Assembly (NCBI RefSeq): GCF_007745175.1 | Contig: NZ_CP036271.1 | Coordinates: 992,001 to 1,056,000, forward strand | Reading direction: 5' to 3' | Source of the DNA: Caulifigura coniformis | GTDB lineage: Bacteria > Planctomycetota > Planctomycetia > Planctomycetales > Planctomycetaceae | DNA: 64,000 nt | In this document: piece by piece, positions 37,702 to 47,399 of the stretch | Numbering within the stretch: position 1 is the first letter of the stretch | Layout: the number at the start of each line of letters is the position of its first letter | Translations under genes and position numbers: made by a program | The notes under the pieces: model-generated | What the model was told of the DNA's origin: nothing | Seen by the model: the letters and a program-made list of their open reading frames with translations, nothing else | The model's database searches: none

Positions 37702-38409
37702 ATGCTCTGGGCTAGGTTTGTGCTGCTGGGCGTTCTCTGGAGCCACTGCTGTTCCGGCGTGGTTCAGGCCGATCTGATTCTCTATTCATTCCAGGGGACG
37801 ATCACCTCGATCCTCGGCCCATCCGACGTGTACGGCATCAACGTCGGCGACTCGTTCTCGGGAGTCTTTCAATACGACACCGCGACTGCGTCGCCGGACG
37901 GCCACTCCAGTCCGGACATGGGGTCGTACGGCCTGAGCGCTTCACCATCGAACCTGATGAACGTGACGATCGATGGCCTGCAGTTCACCGGAGGACCAAG
38001 CGACGTGCAGGTCGCGAACGACACACCCGCGGATGACCACTTGCTCATCCGGCAGTCCATGAACGCGGGACTTCCCTCCGGATGGAGCGCCACAGGGGCC
38101 ACGCTGAATTTCGCCTTTGTCGACTCGACGAAATCGGTGTTCTCCGGCGACCTGTTGCCCTTCGCGTTCAACCCTGACGATTTCGATTCCGCGACGATCG
38201 GTCTGCGGCTCACGAACATCGTGACGCCGGGCGGTTCAATCGGGTCCGCTCTGATTACCGGAACCATCGATCTGGACGCGCCCGTCGCGACTCCGGAGCC
38301 TTCGAGCCTGCTGCTGTTCTCGCTGGCCGGCGGGCTTCCCATTGCCTCGAAAGTTCGTCGCCGGCGAAGAAACTCGGCGGACGACTCGGTTGGTCCGAAC
38401 AGACACTGA
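37702..38409 (+). CDS. PEP-CTERM sorting-domain protein
   Basis: 235 residues with a good Shine-Dalgarno site (GGGGAGGG at about 37691). An N-terminal signal peptide, a beta-rich body ([26 protein letters not shown]) and the C-terminal sorting signal ([15 protein letters not shown], then basic VRRRRR) are seen. PEP-CTERM proteins are cut by an exosortase and moved to the surface or matrix. The sorting signal is followed by a ten-residue tail ([12 protein letters not shown]). No exosortase gene is in the window. Confidence 0.9.
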   Translation: MLWARFVLLGVLWSHCCSGVVQADLILYSFQGTITSILGPSDVYGINVGDSFSGVFQYDTATASPDGHSSPDMGSYGLSASPSNLMNVTIDGLQFTGGPSDVQVANDTPADDHLLIRQSMNAGLPSGWSATGATLNFAFVDSTKSVFSGDLLPFAFNPDDFDSATIGLRLTNIVTPGGSIGSALITGTIDLDAPVATPEPSSLLLFSLAGGLPIASKVRRRRRNSADDSVGPNRH

Positions 38410-38438
38410 TCGATCGAGACAAACCCGGTCTCGCAGAC

Positions 38439-39575
38439 TTAGAGAGTCGGCAGGGACGGAAGAGAATGATCCGCCGGCTGGATCGTCTGCATCTGCAGCG
38501 TTCCTTCCCACTGCGGCTGGCCGGCCGGTTTCTGCCGAGGCTTCGCCGATTCCGAAAATGGACGCATCGGCTTCTTGGCGGGCGGCGCCGCCGGAATCGA
38601 AGCGCTCTGCAGCTGAATGGGATTCGGCTGCGTCGGCATGCTCTTCGGCGAGTAGAAGTCGGAAGGCTGCGGCGCCCCTGGAGCTTCACCCGGGAAGGTC
38701 GGCATCGACGGCGGCGACATCAGCATCGGCGCGGAATGGGCCGCAGGCGAGGCGAGCGGCGGCGCCGGCGGGATGGACGGAGGCTGACCCACGTCGTGCA
38801 TCGGCGACGCCTGTTCCTGCATGATCGGCTGGGTCCCCGAGGCCGGCACATAGTGGTTCGGCTCGGTCGGCGGTGCTCCGAACAGCGCGGCGCCGTAGTT
38901 CGGGGTCCGCATCGACGTCATGGGCTCGGCCATTGGCTGTCCCATCGGCTGGTTCATTGGCTGCCCCATCGGATGAGCCGGCGCCATGTCGGGCGGCACG
39001 GAGGAGCTCGACGGAGGGGCGGCGGGCCCCCCGGACGGAACGGAGGACTGCGACGGGGAGGCGAGCGTCGGCTGTTGTTCGCCATGCATCTGGAACGACT
39101 GCCCGGGCATCATCGAAGAATGCGGCATCGACGAATCGGACATGGCGTGCTGCTGGCAGGTCGAGCACGCGCTCGACATCTCCATCGGCATGCCCCCGTC
39201 CATGACCATTCCATCTCCGCACGACGAGCAGCCGCCGAAGTAGTCGCCTCCGATGATCTCCCCGTCGATGATCTCTCCCTCGAACCATTCGCCGCCGCAC
39301 TGTCCGCAACTGCAGCCGCCATGGTTCATCCGCCCATGGCCATGCCGCCCATGCCCGCGCATCGCACGGCGATTGAGACGGTGACTCCGCGCCATGCCGT
39401 CATACAGCGGAGGGAGCGGGCTGCAGATCTCGCAGGTGGGATCGTCGCAGCTCGATTCGACGCAGGCACGCGAGACGAGCCGGCTGTGGCGGCTCCCCCA
39501 GCGGGCCGATCCGCAGCCGGACGTGCACGCCAGCGCGCCGATCGCCGTCAGAACCAACCAGGACCGCGCATGCAT
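38439..39575 (-). CDS. Cys/His/Met-rich lipoprotein of low complexity
   Basis: 378 residues, family not recognised. Lipobox TSGC near residue 21. Residues 35-130 hold Cys clusters ([33 protein letters not shown]) and a His/Gly/Arg stretch ([15 protein letters not shown]). The rest is Pro/Met/Ser-rich with short repeats ([17 protein letters not shown]) and ends [12 protein letters not shown]. Cys, His and Met richness suggests metal binding, which is inference only. On the other strand a long reading frame here is only a shadow that runs into galT. Confidence 0.7.
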   Translation of the reverse strand: MHARSWLVLTAIGALACTSGCGSARWGSRHSRLVSRACVESSCDDPTCEICSPLPPLYDGMARSHRLNRRAMRGHGRHGHGRMNHGGCSCGQCGGEWFEGEIIDGEIIGGDYFGGCSSCGDGMVMDGGMPMEMSSACSTCQQHAMSDSSMPHSSMMPGQSFQMHGEQQPTLASPSQSSVPSGGPAAPPSSSSVPPDMAPAHPMGQPMNQPMGQPMAEPMTSMRTPNYGAALFGAPPTEPNHYVPASGTQPIMQEQASPMHDVGQPPSIPPAPPLASPAAHSAPMLMSPPSMPTFPGEAPGAPQPSDFYSPKSMPTQPNPIQLQSASIPAAPPAKKPMRPFSESAKPRQKPAGQPQWEGTLQMQTIQPADHSLPSLPTL

Positions 39576-39794
39576 GGACTCACTCCGTCAAACTGGGAAG
39601 ACTCTGCCGGTCGTATCGACTATTCCGGGCGGCCGACTTCATCGAAGTTGTCCGGTCGGCAGGAATGGCTGGAGTTCCCCTCCGCGCCCGGGGGCCCGCC
39701 TCGACGGCCGTTGGGCCGGAGGCAATCCGCTTACAGTGGCCGTCGGGTTTCGCTAATTTCTCCGCTCGGCCCAGAAAGCTCCCCCGGGAACACT

Positions 39795-40799
39795 ATGCAC
39801 GAGCTGCGGAAAGATCCGATCGTCGGTCGCTGGGTCATCATCGCGCCGGAGCGGATCACCCGGCCCGTGACCGTCACGGATAACGAGCCTGTCGCGAATC
39901 CGGAGGATTTCGACCCTTTTCTCGAGGGTCACGAAGACGCCACGCCCCACGAAATCCTGGCGTACCGCAATCCTGGCTCACGTCCGAACGGCCCCGGCTG
40001 GCGCGTCAGGGTCGTCCCCAACAAGTTTCCCGCCCTCAAGGTGGAAGGGGAGCTCGTCCGTCGCGGCGACGGCATGTATGACAAGATCACTGGCATCGGT
40101 GCCCACGAGGTGATCATTGAGTGTCCACATTATGAGACGAACCTGTCGCGACTGAGCGTCGAGCACATCCGCGAGGTCCTCTGGGTCTATCGCGACCGGC
40201 TCGTCGACCTCCGGCGCGACCCCCGGCTGGTCCACGGGCTGATCTTCAAGAACAAGGGAGCCCTGGCCGGGGCCTCCCTCGACCACAGCCACTCCCAGCT
40301 GATCGTCAGCCCGATCGTCCCCATCACGATCCAGGAAGAACTCGAAGGCTCCGAAGCGTTTTATCGGTATCGTGGTCGGTCAATTTTCAGCGACATGATC
40401 CAGCAGGAGCTGGCGACCGACACGCGCGTCGTTCTCGATACGCCGAACTTCGTCGTCCTCTGCCCGTTTGCGAGCCGGTTTCCCTTCGAAATCTGCATCC
40501 TGCCGAAGCAGCACGCGAGCCACTTCGAGAATATTTCGCGTCAGGCGATCGAAGACCTCGGGCAGGTCCTCAAGACGGTTCTACGTAAACTTGAGTTCGC
40601 ACTGGACGACCCACCGTACAACTTCGTCATTCACACCGCGCCGTTCGACCGTCAGGAACTCCCCCATTTCGTATGGCACATGGAGATCTTTCCGCGGCTG
40701 ACACGCGTCGCCGGATTTGAATGGGGCAGCGGCTTTTACATCAACCCGGTCCCGCCCGAGAACGCGGCCAAGTTCCTGCGAGACACACCGGTCGATTAG
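39795..40799 (+). CDS. galT: Galactose-1-phosphate uridylyltransferase
   Basis: 334 residues from ATG 39795; the frame is open far upstream but those residues are an antisense shadow. Seen: [20 protein letters not shown] at the start, VPNKFPAL, the HxHxQ nucleotidylyl motif in DHSHSQL, and the C-terminal [12 protein letters not shown]. It exchanges UMP between UDP-glucose and galactose 1-phosphate, with the first His of HSH as nucleophile. No other galactose gene is adjacent. Confidence 0.95.
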   Translation: MHELRKDPIVGRWVIIAPERITRPVTVTDNEPVANPEDFDPFLEGHEDATPHEILAYRNPGSRPNGPGWRVRVVPNKFPALKVEGELVRRGDGMYDKITGIGAHEVIIECPHYETNLSRLSVEHIREVLWVYRDRLVDLRRDPRLVHGLIFKNKGALAGASLDHSHSQLIVSPIVPITIQEELEGSEAFYRYRGRSIFSDMIQQELATDTRVVLDTPNFVVLCPFASRFPFEICILPKQHASHFENISRQAIEDLGQVLKTVLRKLEFALDDPPYNFVIHTAPFDRQELPHFVWHMEIFPRLTRVAGFEWGSGFYINPVPPENAAKFLRDTPVD

Positions 40800-40816
40800 G
40801 GTGAGGTTCACGGAGG

Positions 40817-41977
40817 TCATCCTTTCAACGACACCGTCTTGCCGGTGCGTGCCGATTCTTCAATGGCGGCCATCACGATGTGGTCGGCGAGGCCTTCCCG
40901 GCCTGGCGTACGTGGCGGCTTGTTCTCCAGAATGCACTGCGAGAAGTGTTCCATCTCCGCAGCAAAATGGTTGACAGGCGTGATTTCGAGCCTGGTTTTC
41001 TTCCACTTCTCGCTGATCGTCAGCACCTGGCCCCGGTAGCTGAACGCCTCTTCAAGGTCGATGAACCCCTTGTCGCAGTGCACCCGGTAACGGCGACTTG
41101 GCGATGCATCGAAACTGCAATCGCTCGTGACGATGACGTTGTTCGGAAATCGCGCGGTCCATGACAGCCCGGACGGCACCTCCCGGAACTTCGCGTTCCC
41201 CTTGGGCTGGTAAACGAAGGCAGCTACCTCGACCGGCTCGACACCCGTCAGGTAACGCGTCGCGTTCAGGCAGTAGATCCCGATGTCTCCCAGCGGCCCG
41301 CCCCCCAGGTCTTTGCTCAACCGGATGTTCGGGGCCTGGACGACCTGGTTGTTGCTCGCGGATATCGACTGGATCTTCCCCAGCGTCTCGTTCCGACACA
41401 GCTCGATCGCCGTCATGTTGAACGGCTCGTAGCGAAGCCGGTAAGCGATCATCAGGTGCTTCCGGGCCGCCTCGGCTGCGGCGATCATCGCCTTGCACTC
41501 GTCGACGGTCACGGCCATCGGCTTTTCGCACAAGACGTGCTTGCCCGCCTTCAGGCCGCGAATCGTGTATTCGGCGTGCATGCTGTTGGGCAGCACGATG
41601 TAGATCGCCTGGACGTCAGGGTTCTCGGCCAGCTTGTCGTAATTCTCATACCCGTAGATCGACGACTCCTGAATGCCATACGCCCGGGCGACCTTCTTCG
41701 CCTTGTCGGGGTGGCCGCTCACAAGTGCGGTCGGCCGCGAAAGCCGGCAGTCTGCAAAGGCCGGCATGATCTCTCCCAGGGCCAGTTCTCCCAGCCCCAC
41801 GATCGCCCAGCCGACGGTCTTCCCAGGTTTGTCGGGAACGTCGAGTTTCGGTGGTTGACGGTCCGGCGGAGCGAGGGGGACTTCCTGAGAAAATGATCGC
41901 CCGGCGATCAAACTAGTTCCTACGGCTCCAGCGGCGCCGAGGAACTGGCGTCGGGAAGGGGAGGGAATTGCAGCCAT
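40817..41977 (-). CDS. Gfo/Idh/MocA family oxidoreductase, Tat-exported
   Basis: 386 residues from ATG 41977, set by GGAGAG five bases upstream. A Tat leader (SPSRRQFLGAAGAVG) precedes a Rossmann domain (VGWAIVGLGELALGEIMPAF) with the family motif LCEKPMAVTVDECKAM and the C-terminal domain (SKDLGGGPLGDIGIYCLNATRYLTG, IRG-type). The cofactor is NAD(P), probably bound before Tat export as in glucose-fructose oxidoreductase. It is likely a periplasmic sugar oxidoreductase. Substrate unknown. Confidence 0.93.
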   Translation of the reverse strand: MAAIPSPSRRQFLGAAGAVGTSLIAGRSFSQEVPLAPPDRQPPKLDVPDKPGKTVGWAIVGLGELALGEIMPAFADCRLSRPTALVSGHPDKAKKVARAYGIQESSIYGYENYDKLAENPDVQAIYIVLPNSMHAEYTIRGLKAGKHVLCEKPMAVTVDECKAMIAAAEAARKHLMIAYRLRYEPFNMTAIELCRNETLGKIQSISASNNQVVQAPNIRLSKDLGGGPLGDIGIYCLNATRYLTGVEPVEVAAFVYQPKGNAKFREVPSGLSWTARFPNNVIVTSDCSFDASPSRRYRVHCDKGFIDLEEAFSYRGQVLTISEKWKKTRLEITPVNHFAAEMEHFSQCILENKPPRTPGREGLADHIVMAAIEESARTGKTVSLKG

Positions 41978-42464
41978 AAACACTCTCCGGCATTGGAAAT
42001 CCGTTGATGGGCGGCCAATCGCAAATCGAATGCCGTCTCGCGAATCGCAAGTTCGGACCCACCAGATCGAAATGGATCAATTTGCCCGGAGGGACGATCT
42101 TCGAGCCGGGGCCGCGAATTGCCTTCAAAGAGGCGCTGAAAGAAGCGATTGGTCCGATTCTTCCAACGCGCCGGGTTGCGCCGCCTGGGGTCTGCCGTCT
42201 GGGGTACAGATTGTTTCGGTTGGGATGATTTTGCGGGGTGGCCTGACCGTGAGGGTTCTGGTTTGGCAACGCAAGTGTGGCCAGAACTCATCAGCAAAGG
42301 GCCTCCGGGCACGCGCCTGACCAGCTGCGTTTTGATGCACCGGCGGATTTCTCAGCCCAGTCGGTCTTCTCTGTGAGACGTGACCTAACCTTTGACGTGT
42401 ACGGGGCGCTCCGCAGAGAGCGAATCCCGTTTCCGGTCCCAGGTCATCGCAAGACGTTCCGCCC
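41978..42464. other. Divergent intergenic gap, no gene seen
   Basis: 487 bases between the divergent oxidoreductase and TadE genes. The oxidoreductase ribosome site GGAGAG is at 41983-41988. A TTGACG box near 42393 has no matching -10. Short frames on both strands overlap each other and lack leaders, so I read the gap as regulatory DNA. Confidence 0.5.
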
Positions 42465-42944
42465 ATGAAAGCCCGACGCGTCCCCATCGAACGCCGCGAC
42501 GATCACCGCGGTGCGACGATCGTGGAGACGGCGATCGTCCTGCCTGTCTTTCTGACGTTCCTGTTTGGCGTGATCGAATTCGGGCATGCGTTCATGTGCA
42601 ACGCGACCCTCACCGCCGCGGCCAAGGATGCCGCCCGGTATGGTTCGGTCGATGGCGTCACGAGCCAGCAGGTCATCGACCGGGTCAAGGCACGCATCAA
42701 CGGCGCGTTCAAATCGTCGAAGGCGACGGTCCTCCTGAAGGACGCGGCGACCTACGAACTGACAACCACGAATCCTTCCACGGTCAACGTCTCCAACCTG
42801 CCCAACATCGAACTGAGCACCACCGACTCGAGGCATCTGTTCATCGTCCGCGTGACGGTCCCCTACGACCAGATCGCGATCATGCCGCCGTTCTGGGCCC
42901 GGGGCCTGACGCTGCATGGCGATTCCGTGATGCGGCACGAGTAG
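42465..42944 (+). CDS. TadE-like pilus assembly protein
   Basis: 159 residues. Basic N-terminus, then RGATIVETAIVLPVFLTFLFGVIEFG, the TadE signature with Glu five residues into the hydrophobic helix, and CNATLTAAAKDAARYGS after it. The rest is a periplasmic alpha/beta part. TadE and TadF are pseudopilins of the Tad (Flp) pilus. First gene of a run of three related genes. Confidence 0.9.
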   Translation: MKARRVPIERRDDHRGATIVETAIVLPVFLTFLFGVIEFGHAFMCNATLTAAAKDAARYGSVDGVTSQQVIDRVKARINGAFKSSKATVLLKDAATYELTTTNPSTVNVSNLPNIELSTTDSRHLFIVRVTVPYDQIAIMPPFWARGLTLHGDSVMRHE

Positions 42945-42990
42945 CAGAACAATTGTGCTTCCTTCGATCCGAAAGTCAGCAATCGATTCC

Positions 42991-43485
42991 ATGAACACCC
43001 GCCGTCCATCTTCGAGCGTCGCCACCAACGACCGCCGCGGCACGGCGACTGTCGAATTCGCGGTCATCGCCCCCTTGTTCCTGCTCCTCGTCCTGGGGAC
43101 CTGGGAGATGGGCACCGCCGTCCGAGCCTCCAACAACCTCACCGCCGCCGTGCGCGAAGGCGGTCGGCTGGCGTCGATGGATTTCACGGGAACCGTCGCT
43201 TCGAACCAGACTCCCAACCAGAAGGTCGAACAGGATATCCGCGCGTTCCTCAACGCGTCGGGACTTCCCGGAGCTCTCGCCACGATCTCCATCACGCATG
43301 CCGAGGGCGCCAACGCGGGACAGACGTTCAATCTCGCGAACAGCACGAACTATCTGGCCCTGTTCAAGATCAGGGCGACGATTCCATTCTCCTCAGTCAG
43401 CATGTTCCCCAACCGAATCATGAAGGGGACCACGCTGAAGGCGGAATTGGTCACACGACGCGGAAGGGTGCGGTCTGCCAATTGA
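42991..43485 (+). CDS. TadE/TadF-like pilus assembly protein
   Basis: 164 residues from ATG 42991; GTG 42955 in frame is an alternative. RRGTATVEFAVIAPLFLLLVLGTWEMG is the TadE-type membrane signature (split here by its length), followed by ASNNLTAAVREGGRLASMD. It lies 46 bases after the first TadE gene and 89 before the TadG-like gene. It probably forms minor pilins or pseudopilins with both. Confidence 0.9.
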   Translation: MNTRRPSSSVATNDRRGTATVEFAVIAPLFLLLVLGTWEMGTAVRASNNLTAAVREGGRLASMDFTGTVASNQTPNQKVEQDIRAFLNASGLPGALATISITHAEGANAGQTFNLANSTNYLALFKIRATIPFSSVSMFPNRIMKGTTLKAELVTRRGRVRSAN

Positions 43486-43574
43486 GTGGAGCGGTCCTGC
43501 CCATGGATCGGGGCGCTGAAGATTTCCTTGCGGGCAAATGATTCGTCCGCGTGCCATTGCTGAAGAGGCCAACT

Positions 43575-45710
43575 ATGAATCGTCATCTGTTGCGTGGGGC
43601 CGCAGTAGGCGCCCCCCGCGAAAAACTGCGGCGGGGTGCCTTCATGGTGCTCGCTGTGGTCTGCCTGGCCACGGCCATGGGCTTCGTCTCGCTGTGCGTG
43701 GACGTCGGCTACCTCTCCCTGGCCAAGCAGCGGATGCAGAACGGCGTCGACGCCGCCGCCCTCGCCGCCGCCATGGAGATCAGCAACGCCATCCAGAACG
43801 CCGGCCCTGACGTCACCAACGTCACCGCCTACGCCGAAGCGCAGGCCCGTCTCAAGGCCCGCGATGTCGCCGCGCTGAACGGCATCTATATCAACCCGAC
43901 GCGAGACGTCACGTTCGGCCAGCGGTCCGCCCTCGATAACAACGGCAACTGGCAGATCACCTGGAACAAGACCCCCAGCAACGTCGTCCGTGTCACCGCC
44001 CGGCGCGATGATCCCGATGCGTCGAAGCCCGACGGAAAACTGAAGCTGTTCTTTGCCGGCGTGCTCGGCGACAAGACGGCCAGTCTCGTCACGACCGCCG
44101 CCGCCTATGTCGAATCGCGCGACATCGTCTGCGTCCTCGACTTCTCCGGCTCGATGAACGACGACAGCTCGTTCTGGGATCTCTCGACCCGCGATAAGCC
44201 GACTGTCGAGAACAGCATGCTCGACATCTACAACACGCTTGATGCACTGAAAGATTTCCGTGGGCTGGCATTCGATCCCGATTACCTGACCCAGACCGAC
44301 TCCAGCGGCGTGGTGAACGGCGACGTTGTCTTCAAAGACACCGAGGTCGACGTGACGGCGTCGCGCTCAATGACGACCGTCAAACTGACGTTCGACAACA
44401 ACACCACTCAGACCTGGTCCAACCAGGGAACCAGCGGCACCTACAAGCGAAGCAACGGACTGCGCTCCATCGACCGCGTCGATGTGACCGTGAAGTACGA
44501 AGACTGGGGAACGACCGCTTCGGCATCGAAGAGTTCGTCCGGCAAGTCGGCGACTGTCACCTTCAACGGCAACAGCAACATCCAGGTGTCCACGAACACG
44601 AACATGTCGGACATCAAGTTCGTGTATCACCCCTCGGGAACCACCACGATCTCGGCCAGCGGCAAATCGAAGAGCGCCACCGGCACCTCCGGCAAGTACA
44701 TCAGCCAGGTCCAGGTCCGCATGAGCGGCACGTGGGTGACGGTGAACAACCCCAACGGCTCCTCGCCCGACGTCATCACCGAGAATCTGGAATTCGTCGA
44801 TAGCGTCCAGAACGTGAAGGACTTCTTCGACCTGACCGACGGAACCTACCCGTGGAATGCCGGCGGATCGAACTCCAAGAACTGGGATGATTTCGTCAAC
44901 CACTGCCGGACCCACAGCCAGGTCTCCAACGCCGGCTACAAGCGGATGTACGGAGGCAAATGCCTCGTGAACTACCTGCTCGAGCAGCGGCCGGCCTACC
45001 ACCAGACGAACGATCTCTGGCGGACGGCCCACTATCCGTTCCACTCGCTCAAGCAGGGCGCGATGATGTTCGCCGAATTCGTCGAGGACCTCGGGTTCGA
45101 TGACGAACTGGGGTTCGTCAGCTACGACACCGAGCATCGTGTCGAGAAGATCCTCGACATCGACGGGTTCAACTTCGATATGACGCAGAACCCGATCAAC
45201 AACCAGTTCGCCAACTTCCGTGAACTCGTCCGCCACAAGCAGGCGAATCACTACCTCAACACCACCAACATCGGCGGCGGCCTCAAGGAAGGAAAGCAGC
45301 TGCTCGACCTCTCGGCCCGCCCCGGCTCACGGCCGACCATCCTGCTGATTACCGACGGTCTGCCCAACGTCCGCGATTCAAGCTATTCCCTCCCGGGCAA
45401 CTGGAACTGGAATACGCTGTTCGACTACGACGGAAACGGAACCGCCGACTACACCACCTCCAACGCCGACGCCCGCTACGCGCTGGGCATGGCCAAGCAG
45501 GCGGTCGACGCGGGCTACACGATCCACACCCTCTCCGTGGGGTCGGGAGCCGACGTCGAGCTCATGAAGGCGATCGCCTGGATGGGTCGCGGCACCTCCA
45601 TTACCGTCCCGGGCAACACCTCCATCACGGCCATGGAAGCCGAGATTCTCGAGGCGTTCAACCGGATCGCGGCCTTCGTCCCTCCGGCGAAACTGGTCAA
45701 TCCGGAGTGA
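43575..45710 (+). CDS. TadG-like protein with von Willebrand A domain split by a large insertion
   Basis: 711 residues from ATG 43575, with AAGAGG about eight bases upstream. An N-terminal TadE/G membrane helix (AFMVLAVVCLATAMGFVSL) is followed by VGYLSLAKQRMQNGVDAAALAAAM. A vWA domain begins at 183 with the MIDAS motif DFSGS (189-193), and its later parts come at TDGLPN (near 594) and IHTLSVGSGADVELMKAIA. Between them, about 245-410, is a Ser/Thr/Asn/Gly-rich beta-type insertion. vWA domains bind ligands through a metal ion. Probably a surface-exposed Tad component or adhesin. Last gene of the Tad run. Confidence 0.9.
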   Translation: MNRHLLRGAAVGAPREKLRRGAFMVLAVVCLATAMGFVSLCVDVGYLSLAKQRMQNGVDAAALAAAMEISNAIQNAGPDVTNVTAYAEAQARLKARDVAALNGIYINPTRDVTFGQRSALDNNGNWQITWNKTPSNVVRVTARRDDPDASKPDGKLKLFFAGVLGDKTASLVTTAAAYVESRDIVCVLDFSGSMNDDSSFWDLSTRDKPTVENSMLDIYNTLDALKDFRGLAFDPDYLTQTDSSGVVNGDVVFKDTEVDVTASRSMTTVKLTFDNNTTQTWSNQGTSGTYKRSNGLRSIDRVDVTVKYEDWGTTASASKSSSGKSATVTFNGNSNIQVSTNTNMSDIKFVYHPSGTTTISASGKSKSATGTSGKYISQVQVRMSGTWVTVNNPNGSSPDVITENLEFVDSVQNVKDFFDLTDGTYPWNAGGSNSKNWDDFVNHCRTHSQVSNAGYKRMYGGKCLVNYLLEQRPAYHQTNDLWRTAHYPFHSLKQGAMMFAEFVEDLGFDDELGFVSYDTEHRVEKILDIDGFNFDMTQNPINNQFANFRELVRHKQANHYLNTTNIGGGLKEGKQLLDLSARPGSRPTILLITDGLPNVRDSSYSLPGNWNWNTLFDYDGNGTADYTTSNADARYALGMAKQAVDAGYTIHTLSVGSGADVELMKAIAWMGRGTSITVPGNTSITAMEAEILEAFNRIAAFVPPAKLVNPE

Positions 45711-45890
45711 TCCACCCGGTTGGCGAAGCCACTCGACCACGCGGCCTTGCGCATCTCCGATCGCCAGGCTGCGTTTGTTTTTTCACCTCCCAAATCACGG
45801 GGCATTCCCAATCCGCAACCGGAGACCTACGCTTGCATGAGGCGCACGATTCTCGCTCGCCCCCCAATGCGAACGCTCCCCCCCGGTTCC

Positions 45891-46301
45891 ATGTTTCGAA
45901 TCACCAAGCACATCGAGTTCTGCTACGGCCATCGCCTCCTCAACTACGCCGGGAAGTGCCGCCATCTGCACGGCCACAACGGCCGGGCCGACATCGTCCT
46001 TGAAGGCATGCAACTGGACGACCGCGGCATGGTCGTCGATTTCACCGATGTGAAACGCAACCTCGCCACCTGGATCGACGACCACCTCGATCACCGGATG
46101 ATCCTTCATCGCAACGATCCGGCGGTTCCCATCCTCAGGGACCTTGGCGAGCCGCTCTATCTGGTCGACGAGAACCCGACCGCCGAGAACATCGCACGGA
46201 TCATCTACGAGCAGGCGAGCGCCATGGGAATGCCCGTCACCGAGATCTCGCTCTGGGAAACGAGCACATCCTGCGCGACCTATCGGAAGCCAACGCGCTG
46301 A
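45891..46301 (+). CDS. 6-pyruvoyl-tetrahydropterin synthase / QueD-like protein
   Basis: 136 residues from ATG 45891, which begins at the first conserved strand; two in-frame ATGs lie 24 and 54 bases upstream. Zinc His residues are in FCYGHRLLNY and CRHLHGHNG, the Cys before the second pair is the catalytic position, and VVDFTDVKRNLATWIDDHLDH plus NPTAENIARII are typical. QueD makes carboxytetrahydropterin for queuosine and 7-deazaguanine synthesis; PTPS makes tetrahydropterin. The neighbours do not decide between them. Confidence 0.88.
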   Translation: MFRITKHIEFCYGHRLLNYAGKCRHLHGHNGRADIVLEGMQLDDRGMVVDFTDVKRNLATWIDDHLDHRMILHRNDPAVPILRDLGEPLYLVDENPTAENIARIIYEQASAMGMPVTEISLWETSTSCATYRKPTR

Positions 46302-46397
46302 ACCACATTCCACCCTGGTCGAGCGAAGCAGGCGATGGGAGAGCGAGGCTCCTGTCGCGACGCGAATCCTGCCAGCGAGCCACCTGAGGGAAACCCG

Positions 46398-47276
46398 CTA
46401 CACCGGCGTTTCCGCCAGCGGCCTCGTGCGCCCCGAGGCTGAGTTCGTAATCTGTGTCACCGACGTCTCGATCCCTCTGCACAGCGCATCCAGGTCGAGG
46501 TCGTCTTCGTCGAAGCCGAATGGCTCTTCGATGTGTTCGGCCACCGTCTCGAGGCCGAACAGGAAGTAGGCCGTGATCATCGTGAGCGGAACCGTCCACC
46601 AGCGGAACGACTCCACGATGCCCCAGGGAAAGGTCGCGAGGTCGAGGGCGATGCACTGCCTCGCGAATGTGCGATACGAGCGGACGATGCGGGTGTTCAG
46701 GATCCGCTCGCACGCGCCGCACACGTCCAGCATCGTCCGCAGTTCGACGTCGATCAGCCGCAGCTCGTTGGCGTCGACGATCCGTTCCGACTTCAGTCGC
46801 CCTAGTTCCGCATACAGCCGTGTGACAATTGCGGCCGGGGTGTGCGCGCCGGCTTCGGAGTCGTCGAGAAGCTTGGCAGTTTCGCGGTCGCACGGCTGAC
46901 GACGCAGGTGGTCCCTTAGCGCGCGGGGAAACGCGATGATCAGCTTCTCCATCCGCCGCCGTGATTCCTCCGGCAGGTCGACGAGGTGAAACAGCTTCGC
47001 CGAAAGGTTCCTCGAGGCGTTGACCAGCGAACCCCACAGCGTGCGCGCCTCCCACCAGCGCGTGTAGGCCGCGTTCGTGCGGAACACCAGCAGCCATCCC
47101 AGCACGAGCGTCAGGGCCGCATGGATCTGCGCAGGGAAATCGGCGAAGTCCGCATAGCGCGTGTGCTCTTTCCAGATCGCCAACAGGGCGTACATCCCCA
47201 TCAGCGTGGAATAGATGGCCACCCGCGACAGAGTGCGGCTGTTGGTCAACGGCGTCAGGGTGTCGCGGATGGGCAT
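46398..47276 (-). CDS. Bestrophin family channel protein
   Basis: 292 residues. TNAAYTRWWEARTLWGSLVNASRNL is the bestrophin/YneE hallmark (a block within one helix), with two N-terminal membrane segments before it and two near SFRWWTVPLTMITAYFLFGLETV, then EEPFGFDEDDLDLDALCRGIE, the conserved C-terminal gate/neck segment. Bacterial bestrophins are pentameric ion channels. Ion selectivity cannot be read off. Convergent with the PTPS-like gene. Confidence 0.93.
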   Translation of the reverse strand: MPIRDTLTPLTNSRTLSRVAIYSTLMGMYALLAIWKEHTRYADFADFPAQIHAALTLVLGWLLVFRTNAAYTRWWEARTLWGSLVNASRNLSAKLFHLVDLPEESRRRMEKLIIAFPRALRDHLRRQPCDRETAKLLDDSEAGAHTPAAIVTRLYAELGRLKSERIVDANELRLIDVELRTMLDVCGACERILNTRIVRSYRTFARQCIALDLATFPWGIVESFRWWTVPLTMITAYFLFGLETVAEHIEEPFGFDEDDLDLDALCRGIETSVTQITNSASGRTRPLAETPV

Positions 47277-47399
47277 CGTGCGTCTGCCGGGGCAGCCAGG
47301 TCAGAGTGTGTCAGGTCACATGAAATGGAAACTCTTCAGGAACGGCCTGTGATCCCTTTCGACTGAAAAGAAATTCGCCGTTTTTCCGCAAGCCGTACT

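Noticed and set aside
38466-39794. 440-codon upstream extension of galT
   Set aside because: The extension is antisense to the Cys-rich lipoprotein gene and has a composition of Arg/His repeats. GalT family proteins begin at the ATG at 39795.
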